Assembly: GCF_002289565.1 (NCBI RefSeq)
Contig: NZ_NTFY01000028.1
Span: 1 to 48,017, forward strand
DNA length: 48,017 nt
Source: Rhodopirellula sp. SM50
GTDB lineage: Bacteria > Planctomycetota > Planctomycetia > Pirellulales > Pirellulaceae
Reading direction: 5' to 3'
Under the pieces are notes generated by a model. It was not told the origin of the DNA. It worked only from the letters and a program-made list of their open reading frames with translations, and did no database searches. The position numbers and the translations under genes were made by a program. Below, piece by piece: positions 18,754-27,626 of this stretch (positions within the stretch are counted from its first letter, which is position 1; each line of letters opens with the position of its first letter).

Positions 18754-20055
18754 CTACGAGGTGCGACCTGAAAACTCGGGTTTGGTGTCGACTAAGATTT
18801 CGAGAATGTCTCGGCGCATTTTCGGGGTCAGGTGTTCGAAGTCTGGTGAATCGTCTCGGCCTTCGAGGATCGCAAACAACCGGGCGACAACTTGTTCGCG
18901 GACCTGCTTGGGCAACGCATCGAACGCGGGCGAATGAATCAGGTAGCTGCACGGGTACTTGAACAGTCGGGTTTGTAAATCAAAGTCGCGGAGTGATCGA
19001 CCGCGTGAATCTTTGATCCCGCGTGATGCGAATTCCGCTTCGAAATCCGACGCTCCCTTCACCGTGTCGGTCAACTGGAACTCGTCGACCATCAGCAAGT
19101 AGCGCAGCACACGGTCGGCCGACGCTGCGATCCGCCGCTGAGCACTTTCGCTGATATGATCCTTCGGCCGCTCCAGCAATTCATTCATTTGATAAGACTG
19201 GTGCAGGGCCTGGCGAGTTTCGTAGTTGGCCGCCGCGATCGCATTGTGCATTTGCGTCTGGTGTTCCAGTACCATCAAGGCCACGATGTCGCTGTGCGGC
19301 GCGATGTAATCGTCGGTGTCGATGTATTCGTCCAAGTCGGATTGATTCGCGCCGGGATCACGATCAAACGTGTATTCATCGCCTTCACAAATCGTGTTGC
19401 CCATGTGACGCATCGCGCCATGTTTACCGGTGACGTACCAGCCGCCCCAGCGCTGTTCGAAGGGGCTGGTGTGGTCGGTCAGGAACGTGCCACTGCCCAA
19501 CTTGGGACGGCCGGCGGGGTCCGAGAAGACGCTGCGGATCAGGTAGCCAGGTACCCCCTGCGTGCGGCTGGACGCGTGGCAGGACAAACAGTTGCCACGA
19601 TCGCGAACGAACGACGGTTGGTCGTCCCGATCGGACTGTTTCAGGGTGTAAAAAATCGCACCCTGGTTCGCATCGGTCGCGGCAAACTCGAGCACGTCGC
19701 CGTTTTGGCAGTAGCCGACATAGACATCGTCGTTAAAGTAAAGTGCACGGGGTCGCCGTGGAGAAATACGATGCAGTTGGAGACTGGTTTTGGAGAACAC
19801 CAACGTTTGAGAGCTGGCCGGGACGTCCAGCGCTTCCAGCACCGATTGCAGGTATCCGAACTGGTCGTCGTAGCGGAGCGTCGCTTCGCCGGATTCTAGT
19901 TTCTTGGACAGTTGGGCGACCGGGTCATTGACCTCCGCGTCGAGATAATTGATCGGCTCGCGTTCGAAATTTCCCTGCTGTGCAAACGAATCGGAAACAC
20001 AGAGCGTGGTCGTGAGAACCGTGACCAGTACGACGATGGCACGCCGAGGACGCAT
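18754..20055 (-). CDS. Exported mono-heme c-type cytochrome domain protein
   Basis: A 433-residue periplasmic protein. The signal peptide (RAIVVLVTVLTTTLCVSDSFAQQ) is followed by one heme c site, CLSCH, at 156-160, so a single covalent heme is expected. The rest is long and helical, with no second CxxCH. A GGAGAAG ribosome-binding site 7 bp upstream fixes the ATG at 20055; the frame continues to a GTG at 20076. The gene is divergent from an Rrf2-type regulator with 182 bp between starts, an arrangement in which the regulator often controls its neighbour. Electron partner and substrate are unknown. It resembles planctomycete cytochrome c-domain proteins of undefined role. Confidence 0.85.
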   Translation of the reverse strand: MRPRRAIVVLVTVLTTTLCVSDSFAQQGNFEREPINYLDAEVNDPVAQLSKKLESGEATLRYDDQFGYLQSVLEALDVPASSQTLVFSKTSLQLHRISPRRPRALYFNDDVYVGYCQNGDVLEFAATDANQGAIFYTLKQSDRDDQPSFVRDRGNCLSCHASSRTQGVPGYLIRSVFSDPAGRPKLGSGTFLTDHTSPFEQRWGGWYVTGKHGAMRHMGNTICEGDEYTFDRDPGANQSDLDEYIDTDDYIAPHSDIVALMVLEHQTQMHNAIAAANYETRQALHQSYQMNELLERPKDHISESAQRRIAASADRVLRYLLMVDEFQLTDTVKGASDFEAEFASRGIKDSRGRSLRDFDLQTRLFKYPCSYLIHSPAFDALPKQVREQVVARLFAILEGRDDSPDFEHLTPKMRRDILEILVDTKPEFSGRTS

Positions 20056-20164
20056 TGACAATCTTCTCCGGCACACGGGAAACTCCCTACAAACGTGAAA
20101 ACGTGGCTTTCAAAAACCCACTGATGCTTCGCCCAAATCGAAAATTGGCAAAGCACCAAGCCAC

Positions 20165-20237
20165 CGATCAGGGTATATTTTAACATTCTGCACGTCAACG
20201 TACACTATTTCGCCGTTTCCGTTTTTCGGGCAAATTC
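20165..20237 (+). promoter_or_regulatory. Possible regulatory region of the Rrf2 gene
   Basis: A locally AT-rich stretch in the divergent gap between the cytochrome and Rrf2 genes: TATATTTTAACA, then CACGTCAACGTAC with two ACGT cores, then TACACTATTT. TTAACA and TACACT could be poor -35/-10 boxes with a short spacer. The two ACGT words could be an operator for the Rrf2 protein. This is a reading by eye and weak. Confidence 0.25.
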
Positions 20238-20660
<423 letters not shown>

Positions 20661-20715
20661 TGGCGTAAGCTTCCAGCTTGCGTTCCCAGCCAGTGGCGTA
20701 AGCTTCCAGCTTGCG
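20661..20715. repeat. Two direct copies of a GTAAGCTTCCAGCTTGC repeat
   Basis: TGGCGTAAGCTTCCAGCTTG occurs at 20661-20680 and again at 20694-20713, in direct orientation with a period of 33 bp. Each copy holds the short palindrome AAGCTTCCAGCTT, so each can form a small hairpin. They begin immediately after the TAG stop of the Rrf2 gene. Confidence 0.8.
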
Positions 20716-20793
20716 ATCCGGAAGTCACGCACAGCGTGACCGACTGGTTGCCCCATCGCTAAATGTCATGTCTGCGACTCGTTCCCAGGCTCC

Positions 20794-20931
20794 GCCCTAC
20801 GCCGTGAACGATTTATTAGCGGTAGGGCGCGAGCCCTCCGGTGTGTTGGCAAAGAAGCGGAACCGGAGGGCTTGCGCCCTGCCGCTAAAACCTCGTCAAA
20901 CACAGGAAATAGATCGTACACGGCGTAGGGC
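20794..20931. repeat. Palindromic repeat A3
   Basis: Third copy of family A. The inner arms (TTAGCGGTAGGGCGCGAGCC and GGCTTGCGCCCTGCCGCTAA, with CCTCCGGT/ACCGGAGG) match A2. The outer arms are different from those of A2 but again complementary to each other: GCCCTACGCCGTGAACGAT and ATCGTACACGGCGTAGGGC, with one mismatch. Changing outer arms around a conserved core suggests insertion of the core into, or growth of it within, other palindromes. Confidence 0.85.
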
Positions 20932-20933
20932 TC

Positions 20934-21338
20934 CGCCTGGGCTGCGCGGAATTGATTGTTGCAGCCTATCCGAATCTTAGGCGGAAACCGTCCCGCAGCA
21001 TTTGCCCAAAGGGCATCCACAACATAGCCTGGGGTCAGGGAACGAGCGCAGCGGAGTGACCGCCACCCCAGGGAAAGAAAGCCAAACCCGCTCTCTCCCC
21101 CTTTCGATCGGCCGGCGGCAGAGCCGCCGGCCGATCGAAAGGGGGAGGGTTTTCGGTGGATCGTGGACCTGGGGTTACGCCCGGATTCGCTGGGGCTCAT
21201 CCGGGCTCACCCCAGGCTATGTTATTGATCGCCTTTGGCGAACCGAGCCGAGTGATTCTTGATCCTCCACGGAACAAGAACGACCAAAGCCTCATCCGGC
21301 ACCACCTATGAAATAGCGGGCATTCCGCGCAACCCAAG
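20934..21338. repeat. Composite repeat island C2-hairpin-C3
   Basis: Two different repeats lie head to head. C2 (20934-21081) is the reverse complement of window bases 1-148. C3 (21164-21338) is the reverse complement of about 47845-48017. Both contain a word close to CCCCAGGCTATGTTNTTGAT followed by a TTTGG hairpin, in opposite orientations. Between them lies the perfect hairpin at 21095-21147. No gene is supported; ORFs through it are by chance. Confidence 0.85.
21095..21147. repeat. Perfect 25-bp stem, 3-nt loop hairpin
   Basis: The left arm at 21095-21119 (starting CTCCCCCTTTCGATCGGCC) is exactly complementary to the right arm at 21123-21147, with loop AGA. I checked all 25 pairs. There is no T-run on either strand, so it is not a typical intrinsic terminator. 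Such a stem could extrude as a cruciform. Confidence 0.95.
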
Positions 21339-21531
21339 CTCAACCTCGCAGATGCTCGGCTAGCGTGCCCACTTCTCCGCCCCAAAACCCCTTCTGCAAA
21401 ATTCTTTGAAACACCCGCGCGACCCGTCCGCTTGGTTCTTCAGTCAAGGACAACGAATGCGGCGAGTGACTCGACGGACTGCCGCCTTCTGAATTCAAAA
21501 TCTCTGTCGAATCGCGTGAAGGTCTAGAACC

Positions 21532-21954
21532 ATGTTGAAACGAATCCTGTTCGCTGTCGCTCCGTTGGTGATGATTTTTGGCACGGTCAGTGCCGATGAC
21601 GACTTGCTGCAATCACTCGCCACCCTGGACACCAATCTGATCGCCGCGGCGGAGGCATCGGCCGACAACGTCGCGGATGATCAAGACAACTTCGGACAAG
21701 CCGACGTCGACGCCTTGCTGGGCGATGACGACAAAGACGAAGACACCATTGCAGCCTGCTTCCGACGCGTCGGATACGGCTACGGTTATTCGTCCAGCTA
21801 TCGCAGCTACGGATACAGCTATGGCTACAGCCGCGGCTACAGCTACTACCGGCCGTCCTACAGCTACCACTGCTACCGACCGGTCACTTACACGTACTAC
21901 CGGCCCGTGACCTACCACGTCCCGGTCTACACCAGCTACTGGGCTTGCTACTGA
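21532..21954 (+). CDS. Tyrosine/glycine/serine-rich small secreted protein
   Basis: A 140-residue exported protein. The signal peptide (LKRILFAVAPLVMIFGTVSA) is followed by an acidic segment (ADNVADDQDNF, LLGDDDKDEDT). The C-terminal half is extremely Tyr-rich, built from YGYS, YSYG, RGYSYY and YRPVTY repeats, ending YWACY with three Cys in total. An AAGG lies about 10 bp before the ATG. The pattern resembles structural or adhesive low-complexity proteins where Tyr stacking or crosslinking gives cohesion; this is an analogy only. A strong intrinsic terminator follows, so it forms its own transcription unit. Confidence 0.8.
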   Translation: MLKRILFAVAPLVMIFGTVSADDDLLQSLATLDTNLIAAAEASADNVADDQDNFGQADVDALLGDDDKDEDTIAACFRRVGYGYGYSSSYRSYGYSYGYSRGYSYYRPSYSYHCYRPVTYTYYRPVTYHVPVYTSYWACY

Positions 21955-22000
21955 GCCCGTCGCTTCGGCGAACACCTGCATCGGCATGCATGGTTATCCA

Positions 22001-22045
22001 CAGGCCCGGCGAGTGCACTGAATCACTCACCGGGCCTGTTTTTTT
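22001..22045 (+). terminator. Rho-independent terminator
   Basis: A 15-bp stem, CAGGCCCGGCGAGTG with CACTCACCGGGCCTG and one C-A mismatch, has an 8-nt loop and is followed by seven T residues. It lies 47 bp after the Tyr-rich protein gene and before the CARDB-like gene on the same strand. Confidence 0.88.
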
Positions 22046-22078
22046 GACAGCCCCCAAAACTCTCACGAGACAAATCTC

Positions 22079-22888
22079 ATGAAACGTCATTCTCTCCTTT
22101 GCCGGTGGATGTTCGCGGTGATCGCGGGCACGCTGATCGGCAATTCTCTGACCGTCGCACACGCCGACGAAGCCGCACTGCGACGATTGCTGCACGGCCC
22201 CGATCGTTGCGACCACGTGATCCCGATGTTGCTTCGTCACGGTGTCAATAACGATTCCAGTCCGGCCACGGCGATGCATACGTTTCATCCCTACGGTCCG
22301 ATTGCGATCCCAGCGACCGAACTGGGCGATCTGGAACTGATTTCGATCACGCGTCATGCCGACACGGCGGCTGGATGTGGTCCATCGTTCGACTTGGTCA
22401 TCAAGAACTGCAGCACACGTGATGTCTGCGGTGCGCACGTCACGCTGGTCGGCCTGTTGGGGCGCATCCGTCCGACCAGCCCCAACGTGACGACAAAACT
22501 TGAATCGATACCGGCCGGGCAGGCGATACAAGTCACCGCGACGTTGCCGATCCAGTCGCTCGCGATGGGCAATCTGAACGGGCAAGCGATCGCCATGAAC
22601 CAAGTCTTGGTCGTCCTCGACAGCTTTGATCAATTCATGGAATCCAACGAAGCGAACAACTTGCGGTTGTACGATGCCACAACGATCCCGGCGGCGTCGA
22701 CCGCTGTCGCTGAGACCGCGGTGACCGCTGCACCTGCCGCGGCGGAAGCAACACCCCAGGATCAGGCATCCAGCGTCAATCCACCTGCCGCCGAACCGTC
22801 TTCGCCGAGTGATTCCGGCATGGGATTGTCGTCGCCCGATCTCCGCTCGGCGATCGATCAATTCACCGACGGAAACACCGCCGGGTAA
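22079..22888 (+). CDS. Secreted CARDB-like domain protein
   Basis: A 269-residue exported protein. The signal peptide (WMFAVIAGTLIGNSLTVAHA) is followed by a domain at about 85-225: LELISITRHADTAAGCGPSFDLVIKNCSTRDVC, then IPAGQAIQVTATLP, then VLVVLDSFDQFMESNEANNLRLYD. This is the shape of a CARDB/CARDB-like beta-sandwich (a cell-adhesion-type domain related to Ig folds, ending in ESNExNN). The C-terminal 60 residues are Ala/Pro/Ser-rich and disordered. It lies after a terminator, so it likely has its own promoter. The role is unknown; extracellular matrix or binding is probable by family. Confidence 0.78.
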   Translation: MKRHSLLCRWMFAVIAGTLIGNSLTVAHADEAALRRLLHGPDRCDHVIPMLLRHGVNNDSSPATAMHTFHPYGPIAIPATELGDLELISITRHADTAAGCGPSFDLVIKNCSTRDVCGAHVTLVGLLGRIRPTSPNVTTKLESIPAGQAIQVTATLPIQSLAMGNLNGQAIAMNQVLVVLDSFDQFMESNEANNLRLYDATTIPAASTAVAETAVTAAPAAAEATPQDQASSVNPPAAEPSSPSDSGMGLSSPDLRSAIDQFTDGNTAG

Positions 22889-22982
22889 GGACCGTTGGGA
22901 GGAGAAGTGCGTCATGACAGGCTGGAAGCCTATCCCACTCGTTCCAACGCGGAGCCTTGGAACGAGTGGTAGCTCAGGGTCG

Positions 22983-23025
22983 CCTCTCGTCGCGCGATGG
23001 ATCGCAACGCGACGAGAGGTTTTTT
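22983..23025 (+). terminator. Rho-independent terminator of the CARDB-like gene
   Basis: A perfect 12-bp stem CCTCTCGTCGCG / CGCGACGAGAGG with a 13-nt loop is followed by six T residues ending at 23025. It abuts the stop codon of the convergent kinase gene. Just upstream, 22938-22966 holds another hairpin with CTCGTTCCAA/TTGGAACGAG arms, a repeat type also seen near 220, 26505 and 47826. Confidence 0.85.
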
Positions 23026-25373
23026 CATAGCGACAAAATCGAATCCTGCTTACTCGACAGCACCGGCGCCAGCACGGAGCATTGGCGGAGGATGTATCGA
23101 TAGGCGGAGAACGCGGCGAACAAGCCCAAGCCGGTTGCCGCAATCGCGATCAACATGACGTGCTTGGCGGCCTCATTGCTGACCAACAACAGCGTCGCGC
23201 CAAGCAACGGAACCATACAGGCCAACAACAAGTAACGCTCACATCGACGAACTAACGTGGCGACGTGTTGGTCGAAGTTTGGATCTTTCAATTTCGAGCG
23301 CACCATCCGCGGATACAGCACGGAGATGGCATAGATGCTCAACCCGAAAAACGGGTAGATCGCCGCGACGCCGCCGCAGATGACATGGGACAAAAAGAAG
23401 TGCCCGACTTCGCGACGAGAAAACTCGGGGTGCATGTACGACAAGATGCTCGGATACAGCACCGCCGCCAGACACCACAACAGACCGCCGATGACGGCGG
23501 CACGATGAGCAAGCTCCAGCGCCGACGAAAGGTCTTCTTCGGTTGCTTCATTCCCGGCGGAGGTCGATTCGAGCCCTTTGACCACGCGACTGGTGTAATA
23601 GATCGCCAGCAACACCGCCAAGGGATAGGCGACCGAATTGATACACAACACCAGCGTGATGAACGTCGTCTGCAACCCCTCGACTTCCTTGAACAACGCT
23701 TCCAACGTGTCCTTGTTGTTGTAGAAAAACCCGTACACGCCGGCGATCGCGTTGGGCACCAGGATCATCGTCGCGGCGACCCACCAGGGCGATTGACGAC
23801 TGAGCCAACCCTGCCAGCTTTCCGGTTCTGGATCAAACAATTGTGCCGCGTCGGGGTGCAGTGCCAAGATCAATCGGGCTTCCAATTCCGCGCCCGATCC
23901 GATTCGATCATTGGGATCGAAAGCCAGCGTTTGACGCAAAATCTTTTCCAACAACCTCGCCAGGGCGTCTTCGCTTTGCGACGACGGGGCGCTCAGCGAC
24001 GAGCGAGCGGTAAGCTGTTGCTCGACCGCATCGGTCCACGATTTCGGCCGCCCTTCGGATTCGAACGGGCGTCTGCCTTGCCACAGTTCCCACAACAAGA
24101 TCGCCAACGAATACAAGTCGGCTTTCGGGCCCACCTCCTCGACCGCCGAGAACGTCGTCGCGGAGATCGCGCGGAGGTGCTCGGGCGCCATGTAGCCGAT
24201 CGAACCGCCGAAACTGCTGGCCGCTCCGGCCCGTCCGGCGCTGCCGGAAAAGCTGACGTTAAAATCGGCCAGTTTGGGAACTCCCTCGGCCGACAACAAG
24301 ACGTTGGCCGGTTTGACGTCGCGGTGCATCACGCCACGTCGATGGGCGTTTTCGAGCGCGCGAGACAATTGGATTCCGACCCAGGCAACGGCCATCGGCC
24401 AAGACATCGTCCGCAGCGCTTCCCGCAGCGCCGACCGTTCGGGAACCGCTTGGGCCGTCTTCAACAACGATCGGTCGACCGCTTGCAAGATCATCTCGCC
24501 GGATCGATCCCAAGGCCGCGTGTGACGCACCCGTTCGACCACGTCGGCCAACGTCCCGCCGGGATGAAACTGCATGTACAACAGGTGCGACGGCGGGTCG
24601 TCGAGCATGCGTTGATCATAGACGCGGACGATATTGAGATGATCAAACTGGGCCAATGCCTGGGGTTCGTCACCGGTGCCCTTGGAAACCTTCAACGCCA
24701 CCAATCGACTCATCGACAGCTGGCGGGCCAGGTACACGTTGGCGAACGCGCCGCTGCCGAGCGTCTGGATGATCACAAAGTCATCGACTTGTTGCCCGAT
24801 TTGAAACTCGGGCGGGCGCTTTCGATGGGCGACCGCGGCGGTCGCTTCAGGTTTTGCACTCAACTGCCCGCCCAGCAGTTCGGCGATCATCGAGTCGTGT
24901 TGGGGAAACCGTTTGGCATAGTCGGCCGGATCGAGCACTTCGCCAGCCTCCTTACGCAACTGGATTTCTTCCATCAACAAATCCAGCGGCACATCCGCCG
25001 CCGTCATCACGTCGGAAAAATGCGTCAAGTAATCTTCGACGCGCGGCGTCACCGCCAGCTGCGATCCCGTGACCGTGGCTTCGGAGACACTGGCCATGTC
25101 CAACTTGATCAATTCGACCAACAGGAATCGCCGGGTTGTCAGATCGACATCGGGAAGAAACCGCATCAGCTCCTGCGGCGAACTCAACGGGGCGGCTTGC
25201 AGGTAGTGCTCCAGCGCCTGCTCCAACAACTCATCCATCTGGTCCAGATCGATCGGTGACGGACCGTCGGATTCCTGATTCGGAACGTCGGTGGTCGCGT
25301 TGGGATCCACCGACCGGTCCGAACCGGCGGCCGGCCCGGATGCGTCGTCAGTAATGGGTGTCCTGTCGGTCAT
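23025..25373 (-). CDS. Serine/threonine protein kinase with six-TM C-terminus
   Basis: A 782-residue membrane kinase. An N-terminal region (1-190, including DYAKRFPQHDSMIAELL) precedes the kinase domain (about 197-515). That domain has glycine loop GSGAFANVYLA (206-216), VALKVSKG with the ATP Lys at about 228, catalytic HRDVKPANVL at 350-359, then LADFNVSFS and GSIGYMAPEH. The DFG motif reads DFN, keeping the metal-binding Asp. Six hydrophobic segments follow (for example WVAATMILVPNAIAGVYGFF, ITLVLCINSVAYPLAVLLAI and HVMLIAIAATGLGLFAAFS), so the kinase is anchored by a polytopic C-terminus, perhaps a sensor. It is divergent from an ECF sigma factor gene, a usual planctomycete pairing. Confidence 0.93.
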   Translation of the reverse strand: MTDRTPITDDASGPAAGSDRSVDPNATTDVPNQESDGPSPIDLDQMDELLEQALEHYLQAAPLSSPQELMRFLPDVDLTTRRFLLVELIKLDMASVSEATVTGSQLAVTPRVEDYLTHFSDVMTAADVPLDLLMEEIQLRKEAGEVLDPADYAKRFPQHDSMIAELLGGQLSAKPEATAAVAHRKRPPEFQIGQQVDDFVIIQTLGSGAFANVYLARQLSMSRLVALKVSKGTGDEPQALAQFDHLNIVRVYDQRMLDDPPSHLLYMQFHPGGTLADVVERVRHTRPWDRSGEMILQAVDRSLLKTAQAVPERSALREALRTMSWPMAVAWVGIQLSRALENAHRRGVMHRDVKPANVLLSAEGVPKLADFNVSFSGSAGRAGAASSFGGSIGYMAPEHLRAISATTFSAVEEVGPKADLYSLAILLWELWQGRRPFESEGRPKSWTDAVEQQLTARSSLSAPSSQSEDALARLLEKILRQTLAFDPNDRIGSGAELEARLILALHPDAAQLFDPEPESWQGWLSRQSPWWVAATMILVPNAIAGVYGFFYNNKDTLEALFKEVEGLQTTFITLVLCINSVAYPLAVLLAIYYTSRVVKGLESTSAGNEATEEDLSSALELAHRAAVIGGLLWCLAAVLYPSILSYMHPEFSRREVGHFFLSHVICGGVAAIYPFFGLSIYAISVLYPRMVRSKLKDPNFDQHVATLVRRCERYLLLACMVPLLGATLLLVSNEAAKHVMLIAIAATGLGLFAAFSAYRYILRQCSVLAPVLSSKQDSILSL

Positions 25374-25536
25374 GGAACGGGGTAGACGAGCAGGAGAGCG
25401 TTTGCCGCGTGCAAACCGCCGGTCGGTTGATCTCCGTTATACTCGTTGGTGACGATTCACGCACCCGTTGCGGAGCAGCCCAACGACTGCAGATCAGCTC
25501 TCAGCCGTGCCACCCCCTCCATCAAGACGATTTGAA

Positions 25537-26175
25537 ATGTCCGATGAATCCCCTGCTGAATTGGCGTTGATCGAGCGGATCAAACAACAAGATGCGACGG
25601 CGTTGGCGGAATACATCGCGCTGCACCAGGCCCAGCTTTCTGGTTTCGTGCGATCGATCACCGGCGAACACCTGCTGGCCGTGGTCGAAGTCGATGATTT
25701 GGTCCAGGAGGTCTCCGCGGCAGCCCTTGCCGGCCTGGAAACCGCTCCGCTGGAGGAGTATTCGCCGATGGACTGGCTGCAACAACTCGCCCGCCGACGC
25801 GTCATCGATGCTCATCGCTTTCATTTTGATGCCAAGCGACGCGATGTGAATCGACAACAATCCCTCCACGCCGCCGGCAGCGGCAGCTCCTCCGGCGATT
25901 CCGCCCCCGGGCTGGAACAATTGCTGGCTGCCAGCATGACCAGCCCCAGCGCGGCGTTCAGCCGAGATGTGCGGATGATGCGAATGCAAGCGGCCGTCGA
26001 ATCACTCGGTGAAGAACAACGACAAGCGATTCGGATGCGCTATGCCGAAGGATTGCCGACCAAGAAGATCGCCGAAAAACTCGGCAAGTCCGACGTGTCG
26101 GTCAGAGTCCTGCTCTCGCGCAGCATGCGGCAGCTGGAAAAGATCCTCGACGACGTCCGCCCGACCCGGGAATAA
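25537..26175 (+). CDS. ECF-type RNA polymerase sigma factor
   Basis: A 212-residue sigma-70 family protein. Region 2 is visible as GFVRSITGEHLLAVVEVDDLVQEVSAAAL with MDWLQQLARRRVIDAHR. A Ser/Gly linker (AAGSGSSSGDSAPG) follows. Region 4 is LGEEQRQAIRMRYAEGLPTKKIAEKLGKSDVSVRVLLSRSMRQLE, with a clear helix-turn-helix. The frame is open to a TTG at 25470 or earlier, but the ATG at 25537 starts the family-like sequence. The gap to the divergent kinase start is 163 bp. Target promoters and an anti-sigma factor are not visible; the neighbouring kinase is the likely regulator. Confidence 0.92.
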   Translation: MSDESPAELALIERIKQQDATALAEYIALHQAQLSGFVRSITGEHLLAVVEVDDLVQEVSAAALAGLETAPLEEYSPMDWLQQLARRRVIDAHRFHFDAKRRDVNRQQSLHAAGSGSSSGDSAPGLEQLLAASMTSPSAAFSRDVRMMRMQAAVESLGEEQRQAIRMRYAEGLPTKKIAEKLGKSDVSVRVLLSRSMRQLEKILDDVRPTRE

Positions 26176-26561
26176 CAGTGCAGAGAGAGGGTTGGCAGAA
26201 TGATTCGGGGCAGAATGATGCTTCGGACCGGTAGGTCATCCTCCTCGTTCCGAGTCTCGGGATATCGATTGTAGAACGGCAGCTTTTGGCAACCAATTTA
26301 GATTCTCTCCCTCTGGGAGAGACGGCGTTTGCGCAGCAAGCAAACGCCAGAGAGGGCCCACGCTGCAAAAGTCTTGGCGCCCTTCCGCTACGATCAAATC
26401 CGTCACTTATACAATTGACGCCCCCCGCCTTGGAACGCAAGGCCGGTGTGGCCGCTCGCCTCGCGCCGAGAGCGGCCAGGAGGCGGGAGCCTCCAAGACA
26501 GTGCGTTCCCAGGCAGGAGCCTGGGAACGAGATGGATGAACGGCCCGCTACCAGCCACGCA
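26176..26561. repeat. Intergenic hairpin cluster after the sigma factor gene
   Basis: No gene is supported. Several short perfect hairpins lie in a row: GGCGTTTGC (26324-26332) with GCAAACGCC (26340-26348), TGGCCGCTC with GAGCGGCCA near 26449-26478, GGAGGC with GCCTCC near 26480-26495, and TTCCCAGGC with GCCTGGGAA near 26507-26528. An outer pair GGAACGCA / TGCGTTCC spans the last three. They look like repeat-family hairpins. None has a good T-run. Confidence 0.65.
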
Positions 26562-26564
26562 CCC

Positions 26565-26631
26565 CATCGTTTTGCCCCCATCGTTTTGCCCCCATCGTTT
26601 TGCCCCCATCGTTTTGCCCCCATCGTTCCCC
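26565..26631. repeat. 14-bp tandem repeat
   Basis: The unit CATCGTTTTGCCCC is repeated four times exactly (26565-26620), with a fifth, partial copy to 26631. On the minus strand it reads GGGGCAAAACGATG. It lies just past the stop codon of the TrhO gene (26636). A related array is at 41789-41856. Confidence 0.95.
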
Positions 26632-26635
26632 GACT

Positions 26636-27568
26636 TCATTCCTCCGACTTCACGCGGCCCTGCTTTTCCCACATCGCTTGCCGCTCGGCGAAGCGTCGCT
26701 TGCGTTCTTCGGAGATCTCGTTGACGCAATTGGGGCAGTGCACACCGGCTTTAAAATCCGGGTGCTGCTGATCCTCTTTCGACACCGGCCATCCACAAGC
26801 GAAACACATCACGTGCTCGCCCTCGGCCAAGCCATGGCCGACCGAAACACGCTGGTCAAACACGAAGCAGTCGCCGTTCCATTTCGACTGATCCGGCGGG
26901 ACGGTTTCCAGATACTTCAAGATGCCGCCGCGGAGGTGGTAGACCTCTTGGAAACCTTTTTGTTTCAGCAGCGCCGTCGACTTTTCACAGCGGATCCCGC
27001 CGGTGCAGTACATCGCGACCTTTTTCTGTTTGGACGGATCGAGCTGCTGGTCGACAAACTCGGGGAACTCGCGAAAGGATTCCGTGTGCGGATTCTGGGC
27101 GCCTTCAAAGCTACCGATGGCGATCTCGTACTCGTTGCGGGTATCGATCAAGACGACTTCGGGATCGGAAATCAAATCGTTCCAGTCCCGTGGATCGACA
27201 TAGGTTCCGACCGATTCTTTGGGATCGATGCCCTCCACGCCCATCGTCACGATCTCTCGTTTCAGTCGGACCCGGCTGCGTCGAAACGGCTGTTCGGCGC
27301 ACCTGGACTCTTTAACGTCCAGATCCGCGAACTCGGGAATCGACCGCAACTGGTCCAGCACGGCATCGATGCCGGCGCGCGACCCCGCGATGGTCCCGTT
27401 GATGCCTTCGGTCGCCAACAACAGCGATCCCTTGACGTTGTTCTCGACAAGCACCGCTTCGATCGACGGTCGCAAGTCTTGAAACTGCGGCAAGGCGACG
27501 AATCGGTACAGCGCCGCGACGACGATCGGCAGGACGTCGTCGGTCCGTTCGTGTGATTCGTTAGACAT
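26636..27568 (-). CDS. trhO: tRNA uridine(34) hydroxylase, rhodanese family
   Basis: A 310-residue protein of the TrhO/YceA family, which hydroxylates tRNA uridine-34 on the way to 5-methoxyuridine or related wobble modifications. The N-terminal acylphosphatase-like part ([37 protein letters not shown]) is followed by a rhodanese domain with [10 protein letters not shown]. The catalytic loop [12 protein letters not shown] has the reactive Cys at 188. The C-terminus has a zinc-type Cys set: CFACGWPVS and HCPNCVNE. I use the ATG at 27568; the frame opens ten codons further. It is followed by a tandem repeat at its 3' end and transcribed away from repeat E. Confidence 0.94.
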   Translation of the reverse strand: MSNESHERTDDVLPIVVAALYRFVALPQFQDLRPSIEAVLVENNVKGSLLLATEGINGTIAGSRAGIDAVLDQLRSIPEFADLDVKESRCAEQPFRRSRVRLKREIVTMGVEGIDPKESVGTYVDPRDWNDLISDPEVVLIDTRNEYEIAIGSFEGAQNPHTESFREFPEFVDQQLDPSKQKKVAMYCTGGIRCEKSTALLKQKGFQEVYHLRGGILKYLETVPPDQSKWNGDCFVFDQRVSVGHGLAEGEHVMCFACGWPVSKEDQQHPDFKAGVHCPNCVNEISEERKRRFAERQAMWEKQGRVKSEE

Positions 27569-27626
27569 CGTGAAAAGCAGTGAATTGGGTCCGCTCAACG
27601 GGACGCGTTGGTGTCCAGCCTTTAGC

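Noticed and set aside
20711..20980. Small protein of 89 residues
   Set aside because: It lies wholly in palindromic repeat A3 and neighbouring hairpins, and its translation matches the repeat-derived start seen at 10548.
21095..21147. Intrinsic terminator at the perfect hairpin
   Set aside because: There is no T-run on either strand and no gene ends nearby.
23265..25259. Open frame of 664 codons on the + strand opposite the kinase gene
   Set aside because: The translation is Arg/Gln/His-rich without domains, while the minus strand encodes a complete kinase.
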